Below, in pieces: positions 39,207 through 54,500 of a DNA stretch of 64,000 bases. How positions within the stretch are numbered: the first letter of the stretch is position 1; every line of letters begins with the position of its first letter. Source of the DNA: Stictocephala bisonia. Lineage: Eukaryota > Arthropoda > Insecta > Hemiptera > Membracidae. Location: NCBI GenBank assembly GCA_035578905.1, contig JAQJVL010000704.1, positions 186,001-250,000 on the forward strand, given 5' to 3'. Made by a program: the position numbers and the translations under genes. The notes under the pieces are model-generated. The model was not told where the DNA came from. It made no database searches and was given only the letters and a program-made list of their open reading frames with translations.

Positions 39207-40736
39207 CTGAAAACACACTTGATTTAAATTACAGTATTTTAATATTTTATCACAGTAATGACAAATATTTGCTGAAAAGTTATGGTCAATTACAAACCAA
39301 TAACATTGCTTAGTGTTAATTACAACATATTGTAGTGGAAGTGGTGAACATTTTAGTGATAATTTCGAAGGTAGGGATTATAAAATGTATTAAATAATCT
39401 CTACTCACTGTACGTGCTCATATAATGTATGTAATTAAAATTATTTGAATAAGTAAGTTCTAAATAAGATTTCATGTACGTTTTAATATTATATCTAAAC
39501 TCAATTATGATATATACGAGTACATTATTATTTTTTTATTTTACGTTTAAAGTTAAGTGTAAATGAAAAATGTGTATCACCATATTAACTTATTTTTGTA
39601 CAAGTTTGGTATTAGTCACAACGCACAAGTTTCATTACATTTTTTTACCGTTACCAAATGACCGGTTTGTTACAAAACAAATCAGCATTCCTAATCATTA
39701 TAAAATTGTACAAAAGGTTTTATGAAAAAAAAACATAAAAAAAACTGGAGTGTAAATACTTTAAGTTTTGATTCACTGATAAATTTCTACTTAACTTTTA
39801 ACCAAACATCAATTAACGATTTCCAAATTAAGATGGGCTAATCAAATTACATATAGATAAATTAGAATTATATAATAATTTCCAGTTTTGGCCCACATTA
39901 AATCTGGTTAATTGTAGTTAGTTTACATTGTCTTGGTAATTTTAATATTGCTAATATAAATAGGCATATTTTTTACTCCGTGGATGGGGGACAGATATAA
40001 GAATAACATATGATGTAAAGTGTATTAATTATTTTTATAACTATTTATTCTGAACAAATATTTTTAACCATAAAAATTATAGCTTCTGGTTTACTTATTA
40101 TTTTAATGGAAATGTCTTAATTAGAGAATTTATATTCAGCGTGGTTATAAAGCCCATTTACCCACTTTTTTCTACAATTAACATTTAAATTTTTTCAGCT
40201 ATACCATTCATTATATAGGTAGATATTCTAATTTCTTAAGTAGAGTATTGTGGAATTTTAGGAGTAACGCGAGGTCCAAGATAAATAGTCAAATTCCGAA
40301 TTCTTTATGAGAAGTCAGTTACACGACATGTCTAATAACACTTCCTTTTTACACTGAAAACAATGATGTATTTATGTATTCATAAGAGTTGTACCATTTG
40401 CAATACAAGAAATATTTTAAGGAATTGGGAATAACAATTAAATACAAATCACACTGAAAAAATTACAAAGAAAAAAATTGGAAAGTAGTTTTAAGCATTG
40501 TTGTCTATTTGTATAGTAAAATATATTTTATTCAAAACAGAACGAAGGATAATTATTTTAACTAATAATTTATATTGATTTTCGATAAGCCTAATAATAC
40601 AAAGATAAAGACTCCATTCAAGTAAATAAATTTCATTTTATTACACCAAATTTAAATACAGTTTCAAACAAATACAATTGTTCTAGCTACAGACAACCTT
40701 AAAAAATGAATATGACAGTCAGGTTATACACGGCCT
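39207..40736. other. AT-rich intergenic DNA
   Basis: No gene seen. It ends abruptly where the satellite begins. Confidence 0.4.
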
Positions 40737-41639
40737 AGTAACTCTAGTTGGCTTACATCCAACCTAATCCCTTGTGTATATTAAACTGTGTATTATAAGG
40801 GGCGAACTAGTGGTCAAAATAAACAACACACTGATAGGTGAACATGAGTTTGACAAGTGTTAACTAACTCTAGTTGGCTTACATCCAACGTAATCCCTTG
40901 TGTATATTAAACTGTGTATTATAAGGGGCGAACTAGTGGTCAAAACGAACAACACACTGTCTGACGTATATGAGTTTGACAAGTGCTAACTAACTCTAGT
41001 TGGCTTACATCCAACCTTAATCCCTTGTGTATATTAAACTGTGTATTATAAGGGGCGAACTAGTGGTCAAAACGAACAACACACTGTCTGACGTATAGCC
41101 TATGAGTTTGACAAGTGCTAACTAACTCTAGTTGGCTTACATCCAACCTAATCCCTTGTGTATATTAAACTGTGTATTATAAGGGGCGAACTAGTGGTCA
41201 AAATAAACAACACACTGATAGGTGAACATGAGTTTGACAAGTGTTAACTAACTCTAGTTGGCTTACATCCAACGTAATCCCTTGTGTATATTAAACTGTG
41301 TATTATAAGGGGCGAACTAGTGGTCAAAACGAACAACACACTGTCTGACGTATATGAGTTTGACAAGTGCTAACTAACTCTAGTTGGCTTACATCCAACC
41401 TTAATCCCTTGTGTATATTAAACTGTGTATTATAAGGGGCGAACTAGTGGTCAAAACGAACAACACACTGTCTGACGTATATGAGTTTGACAAGTGCTAA
41501 CTAACTCTAGTTGGCTTACATCCAACCTTAATCCCTTGTGTATATTAAACTGTGTATTATAAGGGGCGAACTAGTGGTCAAAACGAACAACACACTGTCT
41601 GACGTATATGAGTTTGACAAGTGCTAACTAACTCTAGTT

Positions 41640-44430
41640 GGCTTACATCCAACCTAATCCCTTGTGTATATTAAACTGTGTATTATAAGGGGCGAACTAG
41701 TGGTCAAAACAAACAACTTACTGTCAGATGTGTTTGAGTTTGACAAGTGCTAACTAACTCTAGTTGGCTTACATCCAACCTAATCCCTTGTGTATATTAA
41801 ACTGTGTATTATAAGGGGCGAACTAGTGGTCAAAACAAACAACTTACTGTCAGATGTGTTTGAGTTTGACAAGTGCTAACTAACTCTAGTTGGCTTACAT
41901 CCAACCTAATCCCTTGTGTATATTAAACTGTGTATTATAAGGGGCGAACTAGTGGTCAAAACAAACAACTTACTGTCAGATGTATATGAGTTTGACAAGT
42001 GCTAACTAACTCTAGTTGGCTTACATCCAACCTAATCCCTTGTGTATATTAAACTGTGTATTATAAGGGGCGAACTAGTGGTCAAAACAAACAACTTACT
42101 GTCAGATGTGTTTGAGTTTGACAAGTGCTAACTAACTCTAGTTGGCTTACATCCAACCTTAATCCCTTGTGTATATTAAACTGTGTATTATAAGGGGCGA
42201 ACTAGTGGTCAAAACAAACAACTTACTGTCAGATGTGTTTGAGTTTGACAAGTGCTAACTAACTCTAGTTGGCTTACATCCAACGTAATCCCTTGTGTAT
42301 ATTAAACTGTGTATTATAAGGGGCGAACTAGTGGTCAAAATAAACAACACACTGATAGGTGAACATGAGTTTGACAAGTGTTAACTAACTCTAGTTGGCT
42401 TACATCCAACGTAATCCCTTGTGTATATTAAACTGTGTATTATAAGGGGCGAACTAGTGGTCAAAACGAACAACACACTGTCTGACGTATATGAGTTTGA
42501 CAAGTGCTAACTAACTCTAGTTGGCTTACATCCAACCTAATCCCTTGTGTATATTAAACTATGTATTACAGGGGCCGAACTAGTGGTCAAAACAAACTAC
42601 ACACTGTCTGACGTAAATGAGTTTGACAAGTGCTAACTAACTCTAGTTGGCTTACATCCAACCTAATCTCTTGTTTATATTAAACTGTGTATTACAGGGG
42701 CCGAACTAGTGGTCGAAACAAACAACATACTGTCAGATGTATATGAGTTTGACAAGTGCTAACTAACTCTAGTTGGCTTACATCCAACCTAATCTCTTGT
42801 TTATATTAAACTGTGTATTACAGGGGCCGAACTAGTGGTCGAAACAAACAACATACTGTCAGATGTATATGAGTTTGACAAGTGCTAACTAACTCTAGTT
42901 GGCTTACATCCAACCTAATCCCTTGTTTATATTAAACTGTGTATTACAGGGGCCGAACTAGTGGTCGAAACAAACAACATACTGTCAGATGTATATGAGT
43001 TTGACAAGTGCTAACTAACTCTAGTTGGCTTACATCCAACCTAATCCCTTGTTTATATTAAACTGTGTATTACAGGGGCCGAACTAGTGGTCGAAACAAA
43101 CAACATACTGTCAGATGTATATGAGTTTGACAAGTGCTAACTAACTCTAGTTGGCTTACATCCAACCTAATCCCTTGTTTATATTAAACTGTGTATTACA
43201 GGGGCCGAACTAGTGGTCGAAACAAACAACATACTGTCAGATGTATATGAGTTTGACAAGTGCTAACTAACTCTAGTTGGCTTACATCCAACCTAATCTC
43301 TTGTTTATATTAAACTGTGTATTACAGGGGCCGAACTAGTGGTCGAAACAAACAACATACTGTCAGATGTATATGAGTTTGACAAGTGCTAACTAACTCT
43401 AGTTGGCTTACATCCAACCTAATCCCTTGTTTATATTAAACTGTGTATTACAGGGGCCGAACTAGTGGTCGAGACAAACAACATACTGTCAGATGTATAT
43501 GAGTTTGACAAGTGCTAACTAACTCTAGTTGACTTACATCCAACCTAATCCCTTGTTTATATTAAACTGTGTATTACAGGGGCCGAACTAGTGGTCGAAA
43601 CAAACAACATACTGTCAGATGTATATGAGTTTGACAAGTGCTAACTAACTCTAGTTGGCTTACATCCAACCTAATCTCTTGTTTATATTAAACTGTGTAT
43701 TACATGGGCCGAACTAGTGGTCGAAACAAACAACATACTGTCAGATGTATATGAGTTTGACAAGTGCTAACTAACTCTAGTTGGCTTACATCCAACCTAA
43801 TCCCTTGTTTATATTAAACTGTGTATTACAGGGGCCGAACTAGTGGTCGAAACAAACAACATACTGTCAGATGTATATCAGTTTGACAAGTGCTAACTAA
43901 CTCTAGTTGGCTTACATCCAACAAAATCCCTTGTGTATAATAAACTGTGTATTACAGGGGCCAAACTAGTGGTCAAAACAAACTACACACTGTCTGACGT
44001 ATATGAGTTTGACAAGTGCTAACTAACTCTAGTTGGCTTACATCCAACCTAATCCCTTGTGTATATTAAACTGTGTATTACAGGGGCCGAACTAGTGGTC
44101 AAAACAAACAACTTACTGTCAGATGTATATGAGTTTGACAAGTGCTAACTAACTCTAGTTGGCTTACATCCAACCTAATCCCTTGTTTATATTAAACTGT
44201 GTATTACATGGGCCGAACTAGTGGTCAAAACAAACAACTTACTGTCAGATGTATATGAGTTTGACAAGTGCTAACTAACTCTAGTTGGCTTACATCCAAC
44301 CTAATCCCTTGTTTATATTAAACTGTGTATTACATGGGCCGAACTAGTGGTCAAAACAAACAACTTACTGTCAGATGTATATGAGTTTGACAAGTGCTAA
44401 CTAACTCTAGTTGACTTACATCCAACCTAA
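41640..44430 (+). repeat. Higher-order block 1 of the satellite
   Basis: An ordered series of variant monomers: three TGTTTGAG types around one TATATGAG type, then GATAGGTGAAC, the ACTATGTATTA marker at 42561, CTCTTG/CCCTTG runs, and the ACAAAATCCC marker at 43921. It recurs in the same order in blocks 2 and 3. Boundaries are approximate. Confidence 0.85.
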
Positions 44431-47400
44431 TCCCTTGTGTATATTAAACTGTGTATTATAAGGGGCGAACTAGTGGTCAAAACAAACAACTTACTGTCAG
44501 ATGTGTTTGAGTTTGACAAGTGCTAACTAACTCTAGTTGGCTTACATCCAACCTAATCCCTTGTGTATATTAAACTGTGTATTATAAGGGGCGAACTAGT
44601 GGTCAAAACAAACAACTTACTGTCAGATGTGTTTGAGTTTGACAAGTGCTAACTAACTCTAGTTGGCTTACATCCAACCTAATCCCTTGTGTATATTAAA
44701 CTGTGTATTATAAGGGGCGAACTAGTGGTCAAAACAAACAACTTACTGTCAGATGTATATGAGTTTGACAAGTGCTAACTAACTCTAGTTGGCTTACATC
44801 CAACCTAATCCCTTGTGTATATTAAACTGTGTATTATAAGGGGCGAACTAGTGGTCAAAACAAACAACTTACTGTCAGATGTGTTTGAGTTTGACAAGTG
44901 CTAACTAACTCTAGTTGGCTTACATCCAACCTTAATCCCTTGTGTATATTAAACTGTGTATTATAAGGGGCGAACTAGTGGTCAAAACAAACAACTTACT
45001 GTCAGATGTGTTTGAGTTTGACAAGTGCTAACTAACTCTAGTTGGCTTACATCCAACGTAATCCCTTGTGTATATTAAACTGTGTATTATAAGGGGCGAA
45101 CTAGTGGTCAAAATAAACAACACACTGATAGGTGAACATGAGTTTGACAAGTGCTAACTAACTCTAGTTGGCTTACATCCAACGTAATCCCTTGTGTATA
45201 TTAAACTGTGTATTATAAGGGGCGAACTAGTGGTCAAAATAAACAACACACTGATAGGTGAACATGAGTTTGACAAGTGTTAACTAACTCTAGTTGGCTT
45301 ACATCCAACGTAATCCCTTGTGTATATTAAACTGTGTATTATAAGGGGCGAACTAGTGGTCAAAACGAACAACACACTGTCTGACGTATATGAGTTTGAC
45401 AAGTGCTAACTAACTCTAGTTGGCTTACATCCAACCTAATCCCTTGTGTATATTAAACTATGTATTACAGGGGCCGAACTAGTGGTCAAAACAAACTACA
45501 CACTGTCTGACGTAAATGAGTTTGACAAGTGCTAACTAACTCTAGTTGGCTTACATCCAACCTAATCTCTTGTTTATATTAAACTGTGTATTACAGGGGC
45601 CGAACTAGTGGTCGAAACAAACAACATACTGTCAGATGTATATGAGTTTGACAAGTGCTAACTAACTCTAGTTGGCTTACATCCAACCTAATCTCTTGTT
45701 TATATTAAACTGTGTATTACAGGGGCCGAACTAGTGGTCGAAACAAACAACATACTGTCAGATGTATATGAGTTTGACAAGTGCTAACTAACTCTAGTTG
45801 GCTTACATCCAACCTAATCCCTTGTTTATATTAAACTGTGTATTACAGGGGCCGAACTAGTGGTCGAAACAAACAACATACTGTCAGATGTATATGAGTT
45901 TGACAAGTGCTAACTAACTCTAGTTGGCTTACATCCAACCTAATCCCTTGTTTATATTAAACTGTGTATTACAGGGGCCGAACTAGTGGTCGAAACAAAC
46001 AACATACTGTCAGATGTATATGAGTTTGACAAGTGCTAACTAACTCTAGTTGGCTTACATCCAACCTAATCCCTTGTTTATATTAAACTGTGTATTACAG
46101 GGGCCGAACTAGTGGTCGAAACAAACAACATACTGTCAGATGTATATGAGTTTGACAAGTGCTAACTAACTCTAGTTGGCTTACATCCAACCTAATCTCT
46201 TGTTTATATTAAACTGTGTATTACAGGGGCCGAACTAGTGGTCGAAACAAACAACATACTGTCAGATGTATATGAGTTTGACAAGTGCTAACTAACTCTA
46301 GTTGGCTTACATCCAACCTAATCCCTTGTTTATATTAAACTGTGTATTACAGGGGCCGAACTAGTGGTCGAAACAAACAACATACTGTCAGATGTATATG
46401 AGTTTGACAAGTGCTAACTAACTCTAGTTGGCTTACATCCAACCTAATCCCTTGTTTATATTAAACTGTGTATTACAGGGGCCGAACTAGTGGTCGAAAC
46501 AAACAACATACTGTCAGATGTATATGAGTTTGACAAGTGCTAACTAACTCTAGTTGGCTTACATCCAACCTAATCTCTTGTTTATATTAAACTGTGTATT
46601 ACATGGGCCGAACTAGTGGTCGAAACAAACAACATACTGTCAGATGTATATGAGTTTGACAAGTGCTAACTAACTCTAGTTGGCTTACATCCAACCTAAT
46701 CCCTTGTTTATATTAAACTGTGTATTACAGGGGCCGAACTAGTGGTCGAAACAAACAACATACTGTCAGATGTATATCAGTTTGACAAGTGCTAACTAAC
46801 TCTAGTTGGCTTACATCCAACAAAATCCCTTGTGTATAATAAACTGTGTATTACAGGGGCCAAACTAGTGGTCAAAACAAACTACACACTGTCTGACGTA
46901 TATGAGTTTGACAAGTGCTAACTAACTCTAGTTGGCTTACATCCAACCTAATCCCTTGTGTATATTAAACTGTGTATTACAGGGGCCGAACTAGTGGTCA
47001 AAACAAACAACTTACTGTCAGATGTATATGAGTTTGACAAGTGCTAACTAACTCTAGTTGGCTTACATCCAACCTAATCCCTTGTTTATATTAAACTGTG
47101 TATTACATGGGCCGAACTAGTGGTCAAAACAAACAACTTACTGTCAGATGTATATGAGTTTGACAAGTGCTAACTAACTCTAGTTGGCTTACATCCAACC
47201 TAATCCCTTGTTTATATTAAACTGTGTATTACATGGGCCGAACTAGTGGTCAAAACAAACAACTTACTGTCAGATGTATATGAGTTTGACAAGTGCTAAC
47301 TAACTCTAGTTGGCTTACATCCAACCTTAATCCCTTGTTTATATTAAACTGTGTATTACATGGGCCGAACTAGTGGTCAAAACAAACAACTTACTGTCAG

Positions 47401-47940
47401 ATGTATATGAGTTTGACAAGTGCTAACTAACTCTAGTTGGCTTACATCCAACCTAATCCCTTGTTTATATTAAACTGTGTATTACATGGGCCGAACTAGT
47501 GGTCAAAACAAACAACTTACTGTCAGATGTATATGAGTTTGACAAGTGCTAACTAACTCTAGTTGGCTTACATCCAACCTAATCCCTTGTTTATATTAAA
47601 CTGTGTATTACATGGGCCGAACTAGTGGTCAAAACAAACAACTTACTGTCAGATGTATATGAGTTTGACAAGTGCTACCTAACTCTAGTTGGCTTACATC
47701 CAACCTTAATCCCTTGTTTATATTAAACTGTGTATTACATGGGCCGAACTAGTGGTCAAAACAAACAACTTACTGTCAGATGTGTTTGAGTTTGACAAGT
47801 GCTAACTAACTCTAGTTGGCTTACATCCAACCTAATCCCTTGTTTATATTAAACTGTGTATTATAAGGGGTGAACTAGTGGTCAAAACAAAAAAACTACT
47901 GTCAGATGTATATGAGTTTGACAAGTGCTAACTAACTCTA
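44431..47940 (+). repeat. Higher-order block 2 of the satellite
   Basis: Markers shift by 2773 bp in its first part and by 2899 bp after one extra GATAGGTGAAC monomer: ACTATGTATTA at 45460 and ACAAAATCCC at 46820. It adds a CATGGGCC run, a unique GTGCTACCT variant (about 47,673) and AAAACAAAAAAACTACTG (about 47,885). Confidence 0.85.
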
Positions 47941-48399
47941 GTTGGCTTACATCCAACCTAATCCCTTGTGTATATTAAACTGTGTATTACAGGGGCCGAA
48001 CTAGTGGTCAAAATAAACAACATACTGTCAGATGTATATGAGTTTGACAAGTGCTAACTAACTCTAGTTGGCTTACATCCAACCTAATTCCTTGTGTATA
48101 TTAAACTGTGTATTACAGGGGCCGAACCAGTGGTCAAAACAAACAACATACTGTCAGATGTATATCAGTTTGACAAGTGCTAACTAACTCTAGTTGGCTT
48201 ACATCCAACGTAATCCCTTGTGTATAATAAACTGTGTATTACAGGGGCCAAACTAGTGGTCAAAACAAACTACACACTGTCTGACGTAAATGAGTTTGAC
48301 AAGTGCTAACTAACTCTAGTTGGCTTACATCCAACCTAATCTCTTGTTTATATTAAACTGTGTATTACAGGGGCCGAACTAGTGGTCGAAACAAACAAC

Positions 48400-51300
48400 T
48401 TACTGTCAGATGTGTTTGAGTTTGACAAGTGCTAACTAACTCTAGTTGGCTTACATCCAACGTAATCCCTTGTGTATATTAAACTGTGTATTATAAGGGG
48501 CGAACTAGTGGTCAAAATAAACAACACACTGATAGGTGAACATGAGTTTGACAAGTGCTAACTAACTCTAGTTGGCTTACATCCAACGTAATCCCTTGTG
48601 TATATTAAACTGTGTATTATAAGGGGCGAACTAGTGGTCAAAATAAACAACACACTGATAGGTGAACATGAGTTTGACAAGTGTTAACTAACTCTAGTTG
48701 GCTTACATCCAACGTAATCCCTTGTGTATATTAAACTGTGTATTATAAGGGGCGAACTAGTGGTCAAAACGAACAACACACTGTCTGACGTATATGAGTT
48801 TGACAAGTGCTAACTAACTCTAGTTGGCTTACATCCAACCTAATCCCTTGTGTATATTAAACTATGTATTACAGGGGCCGAACTAGTGGTCAAAACAAAC
48901 TACACACTGTCTGACGTAAATGAGTTTGACAAGTGCTAACTAACTCTAGTTGGCTTACATCCAACCTAATCTCTTGTTTATATTAAACTGTGTATTACAG
49001 GGGCCGAACTAGTGGTCGAAACAAACAACATACTGTCAGATGTATATGAGTTTGACAAGTGCTAACTAACTCTAGTTGGCTTACATCCAACCTAATCTCT
49101 TGTTTATATTAAACTGTGTATTACAGGGGCCGAACTAGTGGTCGAAACAAACAACATACTGTCAGATGTATATGAGTTTGACAAGTGCTAACTAACTCTA
49201 GTTGGCTTACATCCAACCTAATCCCTTGTTTATATTAAACTGTGTATTACAGGGGCCGAACTAGTGGTCGAAACAAACAACATACTGTCAGATGTATATG
49301 AGTTTGACAAGTGCTAACTAACTCTAGTTGGCTTACATCCAACCTAATCCCTTGTTTATATTAAACTGTGTATTACAGGGGCCGAACTAGTGGTCGAAAC
49401 AAACAACATACTGTCAGATGTATATGAGTTTGACAAGTGCTAACTAACTCTAGTTGGCTTACATCCAACCTAATCCCTTGTTTATATTAAACTGTGTATT
49501 ACAGGGGCCGAACTAGTGGTCGAAACAAACAACATACTGTCAGATGTATATGAGTTTGACAAGTGCTAACTAACTCTAGTTGGCTTACATCCAACCTAAT
49601 CTCTTGTTTATATTAAACTGTGTATTACATGGGCCGAACTAGTGGTCGAAACAAACAACATACTGTCAGATGTATATGAGTTTGACAAGTGCTAACTAAC
49701 TCTAGTTGGCTTACATCCAACCTAATCCCTTGTTTATATTAAACTGTGTATTACAGGGGCCGAACTAGTGGTCGAAACAAACAACATACTGTCAGATGTA
49801 TATGAGTTTGACAAGTGCTAACTAACTCTAGTTGGCTTACATCCAACCTAATCCCTTGTTTATATTAAACTGTGTATTACAGGGGCCGAACTAGTGGTCG
49901 AAACAAACAACATACTGTCAGATGTATATGAGTTTGACAAGTGCTAACTAACTCTAGTTGGCTTACATCCAACCTAATCCCTTGTTTATATTAAACTGTG
50001 TATTACAGGGGCCGAACTAGTGGTCGAAACAAACAACATACTGTCAGATGTATATGAGTTTGACAAGTGCTAACTAACTCTAGTTGGCTTACATCCAACC
50101 TAATCTCTTGTTTATATTAAACTGTGTATTACATGGGCCGAACTAGTGGTCGAAACAAACAACATACTGTCAGATGTATATGAGTTTGACAAGTGCTAAC
50201 TAACTCTAGTTGGCTTACATCCAACCTAATCCCTTGTTTATATTAAACTGTGTATTACAGGGGCCGAACTAGTGGTCGAAACAAACAACATACTGTCAGA
50301 TGTATATCAGTTTGACAAGTGCTAACTAACTCTAGTTGGCTTACATCCAACAAAATCCCTTGTGTATAATAAACTGTGTATTACAGGGGCCAAACTAGTG
50401 GTCAAAACAAACTACACACTGTCTGACGTATATGAGTTTGACAAGTGCTAACTAACTCTAGTTGGCTTACATCCAACCTAATCCCTTGTGTATATTAAAC
50501 TGTGTATTACAGGGGCCGAACTAGTGGTCAAAACAAACAACTTACTGTCAGATGTATATGAGTTTGACAAGTGCTAACTAACTCTAGTTGGCTTACATCC
50601 AACCTAATCCCTTGTTTATATTAAACTGTGTATTACATGGGCCGAACTAGTGGTCAAAACAAACAACTTACTGTCAGATGTATATGAGTTTGACAAGTGC
50701 TAACTAACTCTAGTTGGCTTACATCCAACCTAATCCCTTGTTTATATTAAACTGTGTATTACATGGGCCGAACTAGTGGTCAAAACAAACAACTTACTGT
50801 CAGATGTATATGAGTTTGACAAGTGCTAACTAACTCTAGTTGGCTTACATCCAACCTTAATCCCTTGTTTATATTAAACTGTGTATTACATGGGCCGAAC
50901 TAGTGGTCAAAACAAACAACTTACTGTCAGATGTATATGAGTTTGACAAGTGCTAACTAACTCTAGTTGGCTTACATCCAACCTAATCCCTTGTTTATAT
51001 TAAACTGTGTATTACATGGGCCGAACTAGTGGTCAAAACAAACAACTTACTGTCAGATGTATATGAGTTTGACAAGTGCTAACTAACTCTAGTTGGCTTA
51101 CATCCAACCTAATCCCTTGTTTATATTAAACTGTGTATTACATGGGCCGAACTAGTGGTCAAAACAAACAACTTACTGTCAGATGTATATGAGTTTGACA
51201 AGTGCTACCTAACTCTAGTTGGCTTACATCCAACCTTAATCCCTTGTTTATATTAAACTGTGTATTACATGGGCCGAACTAGTGGTCAAAACAAACAACT

Positions 51301-51540
51301 TACTGTCAGATGTGTTTGAGTTTGACAAGTGCTAACTAACTCTAGTTGGCTTACATCCAACCTAATCCCTTGTTTATATTAAACTGTGTATTATAAGGGG
51401 TGAACTAGTGGTCAAAACAAAAAAACTACTGTCAGATGTATATGAGTTTGACAAGTGCTAACTAACTCTAGTTGGCTTACATCCAACCTAATCCCTTGTG
51501 TATATTAAACTGTGTATTACAGGGGCCGAACTAGTGGTCA
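48400..51540 (+). repeat. Higher-order block 3 of the satellite
   Basis: The same markers recur: ACTATGTATTA at 48864 (3404 bp after block 2) and ACAAAATCCC at 50350. GTGCTACCT (about 51,203) and AAAACAAAAAAACTACTG (about 51,415) are each 3530 bp after block 2. One extra monomer relative to block 2 lies between the first two markers. Confidence 0.85.
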
Positions 51541-54500
51541 AAATAAACAACACACTGATAGGTGAACATGAGTTTGACAAGTGTTAACTAACTCTAGTTG
51601 GCTTACATCCAACCTAATCCCTTGTGTATATTAAACTGTGTATTACAGGGGCCGAACTAGTGGTCAAAATAAACAACACACTGATAGGTGAACATGAGTT
51701 TGACAAGTGTTAACTAACTCTAGTTGGCTTACATCCAACCTAATCCCTTGTTTATATTAAACTGTGTATTACAGGGGCCGAACTAGTGGTCGAAACAAAC
51801 AACATACTGTCAGATGTATATGAGTTTGACAAGTGCTAACTAACTCTAGTTGGCTTACATCCAACCTAATCCCTTGTTTATATTAAACTGTGTATTACAG
51901 GGGCCGAACTAGTGGTCGAAACAAACAACATACTGTCAGATGTATATGAGTTTGACAAGTGCTAACTAACTCTAGTTGGCTTACATCCAACCTAATCTCT
52001 TGTTTATATTAAACTGTGTATTACAGGGGCCGAACTAGTGGTCGAAACAAACAACATACTGTCAGATGTATATGAGTTTGACAAGTGCTAACTAACTCTA
52101 GTTGGCTTACATCCAACCTAATCTCTTGTTTATATTAAACTGTGTATTACAGGGGCCGAACCAGTGGTCAAAACAAACAACATACTGTCAGATGTATATG
52201 AGTTTGACAAGTGCTAACTAACTCTAGTTGGCTTACATCCAACCTAATCCCTTGTTTATTTTAAACTGTGTATTACAGGGGCCGAACTAGTGGTCGAAAC
52301 AAACAACATACTGTCAGATGTATATGAGTTTGACAAGTGCTAACTAACTCTAGTTGGCTTACATCCAACCTAATTCCTTGTGTATATTAAACTGTGTATT
52401 ACAGGGGCCGAACCAGTGGTCAAAACAAACAACATACTGTCAGATGTATATGAGTTTGACAAGTGCTAACTAACTCTAGTTGGCTTACATCCAACCTAAT
52501 TCCTTGTGTATATTAAACTGTGTATTACATGGGCCGAACTAGTGGTCAAAATAAACAACACACTGTCTGACGTATATGAGTTTGACAAGTGCTAACTAAC
52601 TCTAGTTGGCTTACATCCAACCTAATTCCTTGTGTATATTAAACTGTGTATTACAGGGGCCGAACCAGTGGTCAAAACAAACAACATACTGTCAGATGTA
52701 TATCAGTTTGACAAGTGCTAACTAACTCTAGTTGGCTTACATCCAACCTAATCCCTTGTTTATATTAAACTGTGTATTACAGGGGCCGAACCAGTGGTCA
52801 AAACAAACAACATACTGTCAGATGTATATGAGTTTGACAAGTGCTAACTAACTCTAGTTGGCTTACATCCAACCTATCCCTTGTTTATATTAAACTGTGT
52901 ATTACAGGGGCCGAACCAGTGGTCAAAACAAACAACATACTGTCAGATGTATATGAGTTTGACAAGTGCTAACTAACTCTAGTTGGCTTACATCCAACCT
53001 AATCCCTTGTTTATATTAAACTGTGTATTACAGGGGCCGAACCAGTGGTCAAAACAAACAACATACTGTCAGATGTATATGAGTTTGACAAGTGCTAACT
53101 AACTCTAGTTGGCTTACATCCAACCTAATTCCTTGTGTATATTAAACTGTGTATTACAGGGGCCGAACCAGTGGTCAAAACAAACAACATACTGTCAGAT
53201 GTATATCAGTTTGACAAGTGCTAACTAACTCTAGTTGGCTTACATCCAACGTAATCCCTTGTGTATAATAAACTGTGTATTACAGGGGCCAAACTAGTGG
53301 TCAAAACAAACTACACACTGTCTGACGTATATGAGTTTGACAAGTGCTAACTAACTCTAGTTGGCTTACATCCAACCTTAATCCCTTGTTTATATTAAAC
53401 TGTGTATTATAAGGGGCGAACTAGTGGTCAAAACGAACAACACACTGTCTGATGTATATGAGTTTGACAAGTGCTAACTAACTCTAGTTGGCTTACATCC
53501 AACGTAATCCCTTGTGTATAATAAACTGTGTATTACAGGGGCCAAACTAGTGGTCAAAACAAACTACACACTGTCTGACGTATATGAGTTTGACAAGTGC
53601 TAACTAACTCTAGTTGGCTTACATCCAACCTTAATCCCTTGTTTATATTAAACTGTGTATTATAAGGGCCAAACTAGTGGTCAAAACAAACAACTTACTG
53701 TCAGATGTGTTTGAGTTTGACAAGTGCTAACTAACTCTAGTTGGCTTACATCCAACGTAATCCCTTGTGTATAATAAACTGTGTATTACATGGGCCAAAC
53801 TAGTGGTCAAAACAAACTACACACTGTCTGACGTATATGAGTTTGACAAGTGCTAACTAACTCTAGTTGGCTTACATCCAACCTAATCCCTTGTGTATAA
53901 TAAACTGTGTATTACAGGGGCCAAACTAGTGGTCAAAACAAACTACACACTGTCTGACGTATATGAGTTTGACAAGTGCTAACTAACTCTAGTTGGCTTA
54001 CATCCAACCTTAATCCCTTGTTTATATTAAACTGTGTATTACATGGGCCGAACTAGTGGTCAAAACAAACAACTTACTGTCAGATGTATATGAGTTTGAC
54101 AAGTGCTAACTAACTCTAGTTGGCTTACATCCAACCTAATCCCTTGTTTATATTAAACTGTGTATTATAAGGGGCGAACTAGTGGTCAAAATAAACAACA
54201 CACTGATAGGTGAACATGAGTTTGACAAGTGTTAACTAACTCTAGTTGGCTTACATCCAACCTAATCCCTTGTTTATATTAAACTGTGTATTACAGGGGC
54301 CGAACTAGTGGTCAAAATAAACAACACACTGATAGGTGAACATGAGTTTGACAAGTGTTAACTAACTCTAGTTGGCTTACATCCAACCTAATCCCTTGTT
54401 TATATTAAACTGTGTATTATAAGGGGCGAACTAGTGGTCAAAAAAAACAACACACTGATAGGTGAACATGAGTTTGACAAGTGTTAACTAACTCTAGTTG

